Source of the DNA: Nocardioides panacisoli | GTDB taxonomy: Bacteria > Actinomycetota > Actinomycetes > Propionibacteriales > Nocardioidaceae | Direction of reading: 5' to 3' | Assembly: GCF_019448235.1 (NCBI RefSeq) | Contig: NZ_CP080409.1 | Location: 3,038,001 to 3,102,000 of the forward strand | Length of the DNA stretch: 64,000 bases | Shown here: positions 8,039-16,036 of the stretch, in pieces | Layout: each line of letters opens with the position of its first letter | Numbering within the stretch: the first letter of the stretch is position 1 | The notes under the pieces: generated by a model | What the model was told of the DNA's origin: nothing | Database searches by the model: none | What the model saw: only the letters and a program-made list of their open reading frames with translations | Program-made: the position numbers and the translations under genes

Positions 8039-9568
8039 ATGCATCAACTGGCCCAGGAAATGGTCGCCCGAGCGGAGCGAGCACCCGACGACGTTGCGGT
8101 GATCGACGACGCCGGTCGACACACCGTGGGCGACGTGATGACCGAGGCGCGAGTCGTGGCGGACCTGCTCGAGGCCGGACTCGACGGCGCTCCGACAGTG
8201 CTGGTTCAGGCGGACAACTCCTGGCGCACGCTCGCGGCCGCCGTGGCAGTCGGGCTCCGCGGCGGCCTCGTGGCGGTCATCAGTGGGCATGCCACTGCCT
8301 CGGAGTACGCCCTCGCCGTCGAGGACGTCGCCCCGGACGCGGTCCTCGCTCCCGACGCCACCCTGCACAACTGGCGCGTCGACGCCGAACTCCTGCCGGT
8401 CCTGGGGCGGGGCGGCGACGTCCTGGAGGGGTGGACCCTGCGTGGCTCGACCGCGGGTCGGACCGCGGGAGTCGAGCGATGGGGTGGTGGTGTCGTCATC
8501 GCGATGACGTCGGGTTCGACAGGGCGGCCGAAGTGCGTCATCCAGTCCGAGGCGGCCCTCCGGTACGCCGGTCGTTCGACCGTTGAGGCAGTGGGCCTGA
8601 CGCCCGGTGACCCCGTGGGTGCCCTCGTGCCCCTGTCCTCGGTGGCCGCGTTCTGCTTCGGCATGTACCTGCCGGCGATGCTCGGCTCTCCGATGGTGTG
8701 CCTGTCCAGGTGGGAACCGAGCTCGGCCGTGGACCTGCTGGACCAGCAGCAGGTGGCCTGGACCATGCTCGTGCCGACGATGGCGCTCCAGTTGTCGCTG
8801 GTCGAGGGTTCGCAGGGCCGGCTGGCCTCCCTCGAGGCGATGACCGTCGGTGGCGGACCCATGAATGCCCGTGCGCTCAAGGATGCCGAGGAGCACCTGG
8901 GCACGAGGTTCCTTCGAGTCTTCGGCATGTCCGAGTGCCTGGGGCACACCACCCCGCTCCCCTCGGAGCCGGCGGAGGTGCGCCTCGAGCGGGACGGGCG
9001 GCCGTTCCCGGGCACCGAGGTCCGGGTCGTGGACGCCGAGGGGCGGCCACTGTCGGTCGGCGAGGTCGGCAACGCCCAGGTGCAAGGGCCCTCCGTCTTC
9101 GTCGGCTACGCGCGGGCCGGCCACGCGCAGGCGCCGGAGCTCACCGGCGACGGGTTCCTCCCCACCGGCGACCGCGCACGCATCAACGCCGACGGAACCC
9201 TGAACATCCTTGGCCGGGAGAAGCAGGTCATCATCCGTGGTGGCCGCAACATCGACATCAACGAGGTCGAGGCCGCGATGGCCACCGTGCCGGGGGTCGC
9301 CCAGGTGTGTGTGGTGCCGGTGTCCGACCCGATGCTGGGTGAGCGTGCCGCTGCGCTCGTCGTCTTCGCAGGCCCCACGCTGGAGCTGGAGCAGGTCCGT
9401 GACCACCTCGAAGCTGCCGACTTCCCGAAGTTCAAGTGGCCGGAGTTCGTGTACGCCGTCCCTGACCTCCCGCTGAACCGGGTCGGGAAGCTGGATCGGA
9501 GTGAGGCGATCAACCTCGTCGGAGAACTTGCCGACTCCGCGCTCGCCGAGCCCGAGGGAAGGCGATGA
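8039..9568 (+). CDS. AMP-dependent acyl-CoA synthetase
   Basis: 509 residues, ANL superfamily: P-loop TSGSTGRPK, the A5-type MSE segment (FGMSECLGHT), TGD, the hinge region LGREKQVIIRGG and the A10 lysine in NRVGKLDR. It would adenylate a carboxylic acid and form its CoA thioester, starting the pathway. The ATG at 8039 follows GAGAGGA. It is the last gene of the core operon; the TetR gene follows after 58 bp. Confidence 0.88.
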   Translation: MHQLAQEMVARAERAPDDVAVIDDAGRHTVGDVMTEARVVADLLEAGLDGAPTVLVQADNSWRTLAAAVAVGLRGGLVAVISGHATASEYALAVEDVAPDAVLAPDATLHNWRVDAELLPVLGRGGDVLEGWTLRGSTAGRTAGVERWGGGVVIAMTSGSTGRPKCVIQSEAALRYAGRSTVEAVGLTPGDPVGALVPLSSVAAFCFGMYLPAMLGSPMVCLSRWEPSSAVDLLDQQQVAWTMLVPTMALQLSLVEGSQGRLASLEAMTVGGGPMNARALKDAEEHLGTRFLRVFGMSECLGHTTPLPSEPAEVRLERDGRPFPGTEVRVVDAEGRPLSVGEVGNAQVQGPSVFVGYARAGHAQAPELTGDGFLPTGDRARINADGTLNILGREKQVIIRGGRNIDINEVEAAMATVPGVAQVCVVPVSDPMLGERAAALVVFAGPTLELEQVRDHLEAADFPKFKWPEFVYAVPDLPLNRVGKLDRSEAINLVGELADSALAEPEGRR

Positions 9569-9570
9569 GG

Positions 9571-9600
9571 ACCAAACTTGGTTAGTCTGACCTGAACTCA
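9571..9600. promoter_or_regulatory. Putative TetR operator region: ACCAA-N2-TTGGT dyad plus 13-bp motif copy
   Basis: The short inverted repeat ACCAAACTTGGT (9571-9582) is followed by TGACCTGAACTCA (9588-9600). The latter matches the motif found at 10300, 12485 and (reverse strand) 12555. It lies 26 bp before the TetR start, consistent with autoregulation. The role is inferred from repetition and position only. Confidence 0.5.
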
Positions 9601-9626
9601 TCTCGGCATCGGAAGGGGGCGCCATC

Positions 9627-10247
9627 ATGGCCGCCAAGGCAGGCAACGGAGCGGACGGGCCCCGCTCGAAGCGACGGGTGATTCTCGAGACGGCGGTCGA
9701 CAACTTCGGTGCGGTGGGATTCGAGCACACCAAGTGGGCAACGGTCGCCGAACAGGTGGGCATCGGTCAGACAGCGCTCTACCACTACTTCGAGTCCAAG
9801 GTTCACTGCCTGCTCACCATCATGAGTGCCGAGCTCGAGCGCTCCCTCGAGCGCGCCCGCAAGGCCGCAGCGAACCACGAGTCTCCCGTGGACCAACTGC
9901 AGGCCGCCGTCGCGTCGGCTTTCGACGTCACGCCTCGTGAGGCGCTCCAGGCGCGGATTCTGTTGAGCCATCAGGACCTGCTGGTCGCTCCGCGCTCCTC
10001 CGAACGTGAGGAGTCGGAGCGTCAGCGGTCCCGTGAGTTGGTCCGCGAGGTCGAGCACGAATGGGCTGAGCTGTTGCGGCGCGGGATGGACGACGGTTCC
10101 TTCGTCGATCGGGACGAGCGGGTGGAGGTGCGCCTGGTGCTCGGCCTGGTGAACAGCGTGTGGCGCTGGTACCGACCGCAGGGTCCGCAGAGCCTGGAGG
10201 ACATCTCCGGCACCGTCGTGAGCGCAACGATGCGCTTGGTCGCCTAG
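9627..10247 (+). CDS. TetR/AcrR family transcriptional regulator
   Basis: 206 residues with an N-terminal HTH (ILETAVDNFGAVGF, then TVAEQVGIGQTALYHYFESK), the standard TetR DNA-binding domain, and a C-terminal ligand/dimer domain ending around a Trp/Tyr-rich LVNSVWRWYRP. It is probably the local repressor of region A, responding to a CoA ester or the free substrate (inference). The start ATG has GGAAGGGGG upstream. Copies of a 13-bp motif lie before this gene, before the EthD gene and around the SDR/TRAP divergent promoter. Confidence 0.9.
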   Translation: MAAKAGNGADGPRSKRRVILETAVDNFGAVGFEHTKWATVAEQVGIGQTALYHYFESKVHCLLTIMSAELERSLERARKAAANHESPVDQLQAAVASAFDVTPREALQARILLSHQDLLVAPRSSEREESERQRSRELVREVEHEWAELLRRGMDDGSFVDRDERVEVRLVLGLVNSVWRWYRPQGPQSLEDISGTVVSATMRLVA

Positions 10248-10299
10248 GTCCCTCACGTCGGGTGCGCGACCTTCCGTCAGCGGTCACTTTCCCCTAAAC

Positions 10300-10312
10300 T
10301 GAATTGAATTCA
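10300..10312. promoter_or_regulatory. Putative operator TGAATTGAATTCA
   Basis: A near-perfect 13-bp palindrome (TGAATT-G-AATTCA) that begins on the last base of a -10-like TAAACT (10295-10300) and sits 36 bp before the EthD start. A repressor bound here would block the promoter. It shares 11 of 13 bases with the site at 12485-12497. Confidence 0.5.
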
Positions 10313-10335
10313 TTGCAATCGTGAAGGGGAGCTCC

Positions 10336-10662
10336 GTGTACAACCTCATCCTGCTCGCTGCCAAGCCGTCGGACTGGACCCATGACGAGTTCATCGAGTG
10401 GTGGCGAGGCGAGCACGCCGACATGACCTACGCGTTGCCGGGGTTGCGCCGCTGGCACCACACCGAGGTCCTGGAGGCGATGGACGACAACCACTCCGCC
10501 GGATGGGACGGCATGTCCGTGCTCAGCTTCGACTCCAAGGACGACCTCGACGCTGCTCTGGCAAGTGAGGAGTGGGGCAACGCGGTCGCGCACGTGGGGA
10601 CCATGCGAGGGCGTCGGATCGCAGTGATGGGTGAGGAGCGAGTGATGGTGCCGGAGGGGTGA
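10336..10662 (+). CDS. EthD domain-containing protein
   Basis: 108 residues of the EthD/dimeric alpha-beta barrel type: FIEWWRGEHADMTYALPGLRRW near the N-terminus and a conserved VLSFDSKDDLDAALAS helix. Such proteins are small accessory or enzymatic partners in degradation clusters, and no exact reaction can be assigned. The GTG at 10336 is preferred because AAGGGGA ends 5 nt before it; the GTG at 10321 lacks a good site. It overlaps the MBL gene by GTGA (10659-10662). Confidence 0.75.
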   Translation: MYNLILLAAKPSDWTHDEFIEWWRGEHADMTYALPGLRRWHHTEVLEAMDDNHSAGWDGMSVLSFDSKDDLDAALASEEWGNAVAHVGTMRGRRIAVMGEERVMVPEG

Positions 10663-11681
10663 CCTCCTCACGCGAGGACTGGACCGCTCCCGGGTGCCAT
10701 CCCGCGGCGCCCGGGGTCCACCGCATTCCCCTGCCCATGCCCCAGGACGGGCTGCGCGCGATCAACGTGTACGCCGTCGAAGGGCCAGCAGGGCTGGCGC
10801 TGATCGACGCAGGCTGGCGGGTACCGGGCAACCTGGGCGTTCTCGAACGGGGACTGGCGGCTCTGGGCGCACGGCTGCGCGACATCGGCGAGGTGTACGT
10901 CACCCACGTCCACCGCGATCACTACACGCTGGCACCGGAGCTGCGTCGTGTCGTCGGCAGTCGGGTGCACCTCGGCGCACCAGAGCGCCCGGGGCTCGAG
11001 TTGATCGCCCAGCGTGGTGACAACCAACCGGCTGCCTCCTTCCGGGAGCTGCGCCGCGCCGGCGCCGGTGGCCTCGTCGAGGACATCGAGTCGATGGTGA
11101 GCACCGAGCCGTGGTGCGCCGGCGACTGGGAGGCGCCGGATCACTGGCTGGAGCCGGGACCACTGACGGTCGCCGGACGGCCGATGGAGGCAGTCGCGGT
11201 CCCCGGCCACACCAAGGGACACCTGGTCTTCCACGACATCGACGCCGGTCACCTGTTCACCGGCGATCACGTGCTGCCCCGGATCTCGCCGTCGATCGGC
11301 TTCGAGCTGGGGGAGTGGGACCTTCCGCTGGGCCGTTACCTGGAATCCCTGGAGCTCATCCTGGAGCGCCCGGACGCCATCATGCTCCCGGCCCACGGGG
11401 CGTCCGGGGGCCGCGTGCACGACCGAGTCCGCGAGCTCGTCGAGCACCACGACGTCCGACTGGGTGCCACCCTGGCCGCCGTGCGTGCAGGCGCGGTCAC
11501 CGGGAGGGCGGTCACTGCTCGGTTGAAGTGGACTCGTCGGGAGCGGGACTTCGAGACGCTGGATGCCTTTAACCAGATGATCGCGGTCTGCGAGACCATG
11601 GCGCATCTCGACCTGCTCGTCGAGCGGGGCCTCGTCTCCTCCTCCCCCCGTGATGGGGTGGACCGCTTCGACGCGGGCTGA
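10659..11681 (+). CDS. MBL-fold metallo-hydrolase
   Basis: 340 residues of the metallo-beta-lactamase fold with the metal motif THVHRDH (His83, His85, Asp87, His88), PGHTKGH and the GDH ligand. The C-terminal DUF-type helical region is usual for glyoxalase II-like or lactonase-like members. It may hydrolyse a thioester or a lactone. In this context either a lactone intermediate or a CoA/thioester could be the target (inference). Start GTG overlaps the EthD stop. Confidence 0.82.
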   Translation: MTSSREDWTAPGCHPAAPGVHRIPLPMPQDGLRAINVYAVEGPAGLALIDAGWRVPGNLGVLERGLAALGARLRDIGEVYVTHVHRDHYTLAPELRRVVGSRVHLGAPERPGLELIAQRGDNQPAASFRELRRAGAGGLVEDIESMVSTEPWCAGDWEAPDHWLEPGPLTVAGRPMEAVAVPGHTKGHLVFHDIDAGHLFTGDHVLPRISPSIGFELGEWDLPLGRYLESLELILERPDAIMLPAHGASGGRVHDRVRELVEHHDVRLGATLAAVRAGAVTGRAVTARLKWTRRERDFETLDAFNQMIAVCETMAHLDLLVERGLVSSSPRDGVDRFDAG

Positions 11682-11687
11682 GGCGCC

Positions 11688-12437
11688 TCAGCGTGCGGTC
11701 CAGCCGCCATCGGCGTAGAGCTCGGCCCCGGTGATGTAGCCGGCGTCCGCACTGCCGAGGAAGGCGACGGCGCCGGCGATCTCCTCGGGGCGCCCGAGTC
11801 GCCCCATGGGCGTGTTGGCGAGCATCGCCCGGTGTCGCTCGGACCCCTCGTGGCGCTCGAGCAGCTGGCGGGTCTCGATGAAGCCGGGATGCAATGAGTT
11901 GACCCGGACCCCTCGAGTGGCCCAGTGGATCGCAGCGTTCTTGGTCATGGTGCGCACCGCGCCCTTTGCGGCGTGGTAGGCGACGCTGTTCCCGAGTCCG
12001 CCAGTGCTGCCGAGGATCGAAGCGACGTTGACGATGGCTCCGCCTCCCGACCGCTCGATGAGCGGGCCCATGTGTTTCATGCCCAGCCAGACCCCGGTGG
12101 CGTCGACGGCGAGCACCTGGTCCCAGTGGTCCCGGTCCTCCTGCTCGACGGTGGCCACGCTGCCGATCGCGGCGTTGTTGACGAGGAGGTCCAACTGGCC
12201 CAGCGCGGTCTCGACGTGGTCCGCAGCAGCAGCCCACTCCGCTTCCTGGGCGACGTCCAGGGCGAGCCCCCCGTGGGGGCCGCCGGGTAGTCCCTCGAGC
12301 AGCGTGTCGAGCGGTGTTCCGGTCAGGTCTGCTGCGACCAACCGGGCTCCCTCCGTGGCCAGGCGATGGCAGATCTCGGCCCCCAGGCCACCGGTGGCCC
12401 CCGTGACCAGGACCCGCTTCTCGTCGTAGCGCTTCAT
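11688..12437 (-). CDS. Short-chain dehydrogenase/reductase
   Basis: 249 residues with TGATGGLG, NNA, NVAS and YHAAK catalytic residues, and the C-terminal ELYADGGWTAR. It is transcribed opposite to its neighbours. It converges on the MBL gene (6-bp gap) and diverges from the TRAP operon. The 216-bp divergent region holds two copies of the putative TetR motif, so it is probably co-regulated with the transporter. Confidence 0.87.
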   Translation of the reverse strand: MKRYDEKRVLVTGATGGLGAEICHRLATEGARLVAADLTGTPLDTLLEGLPGGPHGGLALDVAQEAEWAAAADHVETALGQLDLLVNNAAIGSVATVEQEDRDHWDQVLAVDATGVWLGMKHMGPLIERSGGGAIVNVASILGSTGGLGNSVAYHAAKGAVRTMTKNAAIHWATRGVRVNSLHPGFIETRQLLERHEGSERHRAMLANTPMGRLGRPEEIAGAVAFLGSADAGYITGAELYADGGWTAR

Positions 12438-12482
12438 CTCTGCTCCTGTCGCTGGAGGTGACTGACGACACCCTGCCCGACC

Positions 12483-12499
12483 GTTGAACCGAATTCAAC
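12483..12499. promoter_or_regulatory. Putative operator, GTTGAA-N5-TTCAAC dyad
   Basis: Perfect 6-bp arms with a 5-bp spacer, containing the motif copy TGAACCGAATTCA (12485-12497). It lies between the divergent SDR and TRAP genes, 46 bp from the SDR start and 39 bp upstream of the TRAP -35 element. Confidence 0.5.
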
Positions 12500-12521
12500 T
12501 TGCGTTGATGTGGGGTGACCC

Positions 12522-12567
12522 TTGACACACTTCGGCCGGTGCGATCTACTTAACCTAGTTCAGTTCA
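12522..12567 (+). promoter_or_regulatory. Putative promoter of the TRAP operon with overlapping operator
   Basis: A consensus -35 TTGACA (12522-12527), a 17-bp spacer and TCTACT (12545-12550) as -10. CTAGTTCAGTTCA at 12555-12567 is the reverse-strand relative (TGAACTGAACTAG) of the putative TetR motif, at the expected start of transcription. The gene starts at 12654, leaving a leader of about 90 nt in which I see no riboswitch. Confidence 0.5.
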
Positions 12568-12653
12568 TCTCTCGGGTCACGACGACATCCGCAGACGGGA
12601 TCGGTCCGCGCGGAGGCGGCCGAGATCACCCGACGACCATGAGGGGTCCAACA

Positions 12654-13748
12654 ATGAGGAACATGCAACGAATCGCCGGAATCGCCGGGGCCGCAGCCCT
12701 GAGCCTGTCGGTGGCTGCCTGCGGCGGAGTGTCGGAAGGGAGCGGCGGCACCGTCCGACTCTCCTCCTACCTGCCGCAGGACACGGGCTTCAACAAGGCC
12801 GTCGAGGCGTGGGCGGACCAGACCGAGGAGTGCGCGGACGGGGAGATCGAGTTCGAGCGCTTCTTCAACGGCGCCCTCTTCGGTGCGACGGAGACCAGGG
12901 ACGCGCTCGGAAGCGGCCGGATCGAGGTCGGCTCGTTCTCCGTCGGCTACCACCCCGGCGAGTTCCCGCTGACCCAGGGCCTGTTCGACGTTCCCTTCCT
13001 GTCCTCCAACGTCAGTGCCGTGATGGATGCGCAGGGCACGATCTACGAGGACACCGCCGAGGCACAGGCCGAGTGGAACGACCAGGGCATGGAGCTGTTG
13101 AAGGTCCTCCCGGTCACCTCGCCGCCTGTCGGGACCAACACCCCGTTCGAGGCACTGGAGGACCTCCGTGGACAGGACCTCCGTGGCTATCCGCCGGGCG
13201 GCGTCAACGCGGCCATCGAGGCCGCGGGAGCCGAGCCGGTCGACCTCGACCTGGCTGAGCTGCCCGAAGCGATGCAGCGCGGTGTCGTCGACGGGTACGC
13301 CGGTGTGTCCGTCGACACGACCACGGCCCTGAGCCTGCAGGAGAACACCAAGTACCTGACCGAGGCCGGTTTCGGTGCCACCTCTGCCATCCAGCTGGCA
13401 GTGAACAAGGACTGGTGGGACGGCCTGTCCGACGAGGCGCGCGGCTGCGCCTCCGACGCGGCCGAGGACCTCCAGGAGCTCTATGTCTCCGCTGTCAATG
13501 ACGCCGAGGCCGAGGCCTGTGGCGCCTTGAGCGACGCAGGCGTCGAGATGTCCGTGCTGCCCGAGGCGGAGACCGAGAAGTTGCGCAGCGCGATCTTCGA
13601 CGAGCAGCGGGCGGCCTGGATCGAGAGCGCCGAGGGCGCCATCGATGACCCCGAGGCCTACCTCTCCGACTACACCGACGCCCTGGATGAGGCCGAGACG
13701 GAGTACGCCGGCGAGAGCTTCGGTGTTCCGGGATGCTTGGCGGACTGA
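12654..13748 (+). CDS. dctP: TRAP transporter substrate-binding lipoprotein (DctP family)
   Basis: 364 residues. A signal peptide ends in the lipobox SVAAC (Cys23), so it is membrane-anchored as expected for a Gram-positive. The mature protein has the DctP pattern: TETRDALGSGRIEVG, FPLTQGLFDVPF, and a late AVNKDWWDGLSDE. It captures a carboxylate for the DctQM permease encoded next. The ATG at 12654 has GAGGGG 8 nt upstream; earlier in-frame starts fall in the promoter. The family usually takes up keto- or other organic acids, which fits a gamma-keto or hydroxy acid pathway (inference). Confidence 0.88.
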   Translation: MRNMQRIAGIAGAAALSLSVAACGGVSEGSGGTVRLSSYLPQDTGFNKAVEAWADQTEECADGEIEFERFFNGALFGATETRDALGSGRIEVGSFSVGYHPGEFPLTQGLFDVPFLSSNVSAVMDAQGTIYEDTAEAQAEWNDQGMELLKVLPVTSPPVGTNTPFEALEDLRGQDLRGYPPGGVNAAIEAAGAEPVDLDLAELPEAMQRGVVDGYAGVSVDTTTALSLQENTKYLTEAGFGATSAIQLAVNKDWWDGLSDEARGCASDAAEDLQELYVSAVNDAEAEACGALSDAGVEMSVLPEAETEKLRSAIFDEQRAAWIESAEGAIDDPEAYLSDYTDALDEAETEYAGESFGVPGCLAD

Positions 13749-13804
13749 GTGTCCCCTCGGTCAACTGACCTCTGCCCACGGATCCGCCTGAAGAGAGATG
13801 TGTG

Positions 13805-14377
13805 ATGACGCCGTCCTCAACGCCCCCCGTGACACGCGTGCTGCAGTTCCTGAGGGCGACGTCGCGATACCTCGCCGTGTCGGTCGCGGTGCTGTCGGGC
13901 CTGGGCGTCGTCGTGTTGGTGGTGATGACCCTCCTGAACATCCTGCTCCGCAACTCCGGTGAGGGAGGGGTCCCCGACGTGGTGGGCTGGGGCGAGGTGG
14001 GCGTGGCCGCGATCGCCTACCTCGGCCTTGCCTACGCGCAGCACCTCGACTCGCACGTCTCCACCGTCGTCGTCGTCAGGATGTTGCCCCGCCGACTGCA
14101 GCGCTACGTCAAGGTGTTCTGGATGGTCCCGGTGTGCCTGCTGGTGCTCTGGATGGGCGTCGAGACCGCGCGGGAGGCGATCGACTCCATCAGCGTCCGG
14201 GAGGCACGGATGGGCGCGGTGCCGATCTGGCCGGCGAAGGCAGCCATTGCCGTCGGCGTGTGGCTCCTGTTCCTGGAGCTGCTGGTGCAACTGCTCGACC
14301 TGCTGTTCGGCCCGGCCAGGGCCAACTGGTCCGCGGCCGCCGAACCCGACGGGTCTCAACTCAGTGATGCGGTCTGA
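13805..14377 (+). CDS. dctQ: TRAP transporter small permease (DctQ family)
   Basis: 190 residues with four predicted membrane segments, near residues 22-48, 60-77, 103-125 and 140-166, the usual DctQ topology. The ATG at 13805 is chosen over the adjacent GTG at 13802 because AGAGAG lies 6 nt before it. It lies between the binding protein and DctM and forms the membrane complex with the latter. Confidence 0.85.
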   Translation: MTPSSTPPVTRVLQFLRATSRYLAVSVAVLSGLGVVVLVVMTLLNILLRNSGEGGVPDVVGWGEVGVAAIAYLGLAYAQHLDSHVSTVVVVRMLPRRLQRYVKVFWMVPVCLLVLWMGVETAREAIDSISVREARMGAVPIWPAKAAIAVGVWLLFLELLVQLLDLLFGPARANWSAAAEPDGSQLSDAV

Positions 14378-14447
14378 GGCGGGGCGGCATGGCTGAGGAC
14401 CGCAAGGCAAGTACCAGTGCATCTCCGACTCGAACGGTTCGGCTCAC

Positions 14448-15890
14448 ATGAGCATTCTTCTCATCACCACCGTCGTCCTGGCGACGTTCCTGCTGTTCGC
14501 GATCCTGGGCACGCCGCTCGCGTACTCGCTGCTGCTGTCCGGAACCCTCGGCCTCATCCTCCTGGACGGTGTCGAGGGGGCGGCTTTCGAGCTCGCCAGT
14601 GCGCCGTACTCGACGGCGGCCTCCTACTTCCTACTCCTGATTCCCGTCTACGTCCTGATCGGCATGTTGGTGGCCAACGGTGGGCTTGCCGAGAAGGTCT
14701 ATCGAGTCGCCAACCACGTGCTGCGTCGAGTGCCCGGTGGGGTCGGCGTGGCCACGGTGGTCGCATGCGCGGGATTCGCCGCGGTGACCGGCTCGAGCAT
14801 CGCAACCGTGGCAACGATCGGTCGGGTCGCGGTCAAGGAGATGCAGGAGTTCGGTATCAGGGCGGCGACCGCGGCAGGTCTGGTGGCGGCGGCCGGCACC
14901 CTGGGGGCGCTCATTCCGCCCAGTGTCGTGCTCGTTCTCTACGGGTTCATCAGCGGAGAATCGATCGGCAAGCTCCTGCTCGCGGGGATCATCCCGGGCA
15001 TCTTCGTGGCGCTGGTCTACGCGATCTATCTCATGATCGCCGAGCGGGGCAGTGCCGACGGGCCCGCCGGTCGCACGGTGGGGGCCGAGGTGCACAGCGG
15101 GATGGCGGGTGCTGCATCCGCGGGGTCCACCGGTTCGCTGAGCAGCGCCGTGGCAGGGCAGCTGGACTCCTCGGAGAGTGGGTCGGACCGATCGTCCGAG
15201 GGGGACGTCGGCTCCCAGGCGGACCGCATCCCCTGGGAAGCGGCCCTGTACGTCCTGCTGATCTTCGGTGTGGTCGTGGGTGGCATGTACTCGGGATTCT
15301 TCACCGTCGTGGAATCGGGCGCGATCGGGACCGTGCTCGCGCTCGGCATCACGATCGTCGAGGCGAAACGCGACGGTCGGTCCGTCCCCGGTCTGCTGCG
15401 TGACTCACTCGCGGAGTCCATGTCCGTCATGAGCATGGTGTTCGGTCTGCTCCTGGGCGGTGGCGTGCTCGCGGCCTTCTTCGTCTTCACCAGGCTGCCG
15501 AACGACCTGTCGAACTGGGCGACCGGGCTGGACATCTCGCCGCTCCTGCTCGTGATCCTGCTCCTGCTCATCCTGATCCCGCTGGGCATGGTCCTGGAGC
15601 CGATGTCGATCATCTTGATCCTCGTGCCGATCTACCACCCCATCGTGACCGCGCTGGGGTATGACGGGATCTGGTTCGCCATCCTGTTCGTCCGCATGAT
15701 CGAGGTCGCCATGATCACGCCGCCGATCGGCCTGAACGTCTTCGTCATCTCCGGCGTCGCCAAGGGCGTCAGTGTCGAGCAGGTCTTCAGGGGGGTCTTC
15801 CCGTTCCTCCTGCTCGACCTCCTGTGCGTGGGGATCTTCATCGCCTTCCCCGAGATCATCACCTTCCTGCCGGATGCGGCGGGGGCGTGA
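14448..15890 (+). CDS. dctM: TRAP transporter large permease (DctM family) with a Ser/Gly-rich loop insertion
   Basis: 480 residues, mostly hydrophobic helices, with DctM hallmarks (TGSSIATVATIG, GTLGALIPPSVVLVLYG, and late EVAMITPPIGLNVFV). It catalyses ion-coupled import. DctM proteins are usually about 425-430 residues. The surplus is a hydrophilic block at about residues 200-260, rich in Ser, Gly, Ala and acidic residues, placed between two membrane segments. The reading frame stays intact. The start at 14448 has no strong ribosome site. Confidence 0.88.
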   Translation: MSILLITTVVLATFLLFAILGTPLAYSLLLSGTLGLILLDGVEGAAFELASAPYSTAASYFLLLIPVYVLIGMLVANGGLAEKVYRVANHVLRRVPGGVGVATVVACAGFAAVTGSSIATVATIGRVAVKEMQEFGIRAATAAGLVAAAGTLGALIPPSVVLVLYGFISGESIGKLLLAGIIPGIFVALVYAIYLMIAERGSADGPAGRTVGAEVHSGMAGAASAGSTGSLSSAVAGQLDSSESGSDRSSEGDVGSQADRIPWEAALYVLLIFGVVVGGMYSGFFTVVESGAIGTVLALGITIVEAKRDGRSVPGLLRDSLAESMSVMSMVFGLLLGGGVLAAFFVFTRLPNDLSNWATGLDISPLLLVILLLLILIPLGMVLEPMSIILILVPIYHPIVTALGYDGIWFAILFVRMIEVAMITPPIGLNVFVISGVAKGVSVEQVFRGVFPFLLLDLLCVGIFIAFPEIITFLPDAAGA

Positions 15891-16036
15891 CGGTGAAAGG
15901 CTGCGGCCCGGTCCTGAGGGCGGTTCTGGTGCCGATCTGTCGTGGAGACCGAATCCGTGCGGCGCTCCTGAAGGTGGCGCCTGGTGAAGTGCGCAACGAC
16001 GACGCCGCGAGTTGCGAGGAGATGGTCGACCAGTGA
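15887..16036 (+). CDS. Possible small protein (49 residues) in the TRAP-SDR junction
   Basis: A 50-codon frame begins with a GTG that overlaps the dctM stop (GTGA, 15887-15890) and ends in TGA overlapping the GTG start of the next SDR (GTGA, 16033-16036). It has three Cys and is basic in the first half. I recognise no family. The overlaps at both ends argue for translation, but chance is possible because open frames are frequent in this GC-rich DNA. Confidence 0.3.
   Translation: MTVKGCGPVLRAVLVPICRGDRIRAALLKVAPGEVRNDDAASCEEMVDQ

Noticed and set aside
7532..9763. Long minus-strand frame opposite the alcohol dehydrogenase, ligase and TetR start
   Set aside because: It crosses several real genes and their promoters, is His/Arg/Gly/Pro-rich without any family motif, and so is a shadow of the plus-strand coding.
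12522..12653. Extended N-terminus of the TRAP binding protein
   Set aside because: It would cover the TTGACA promoter and move the signal peptide away from the N-terminus.
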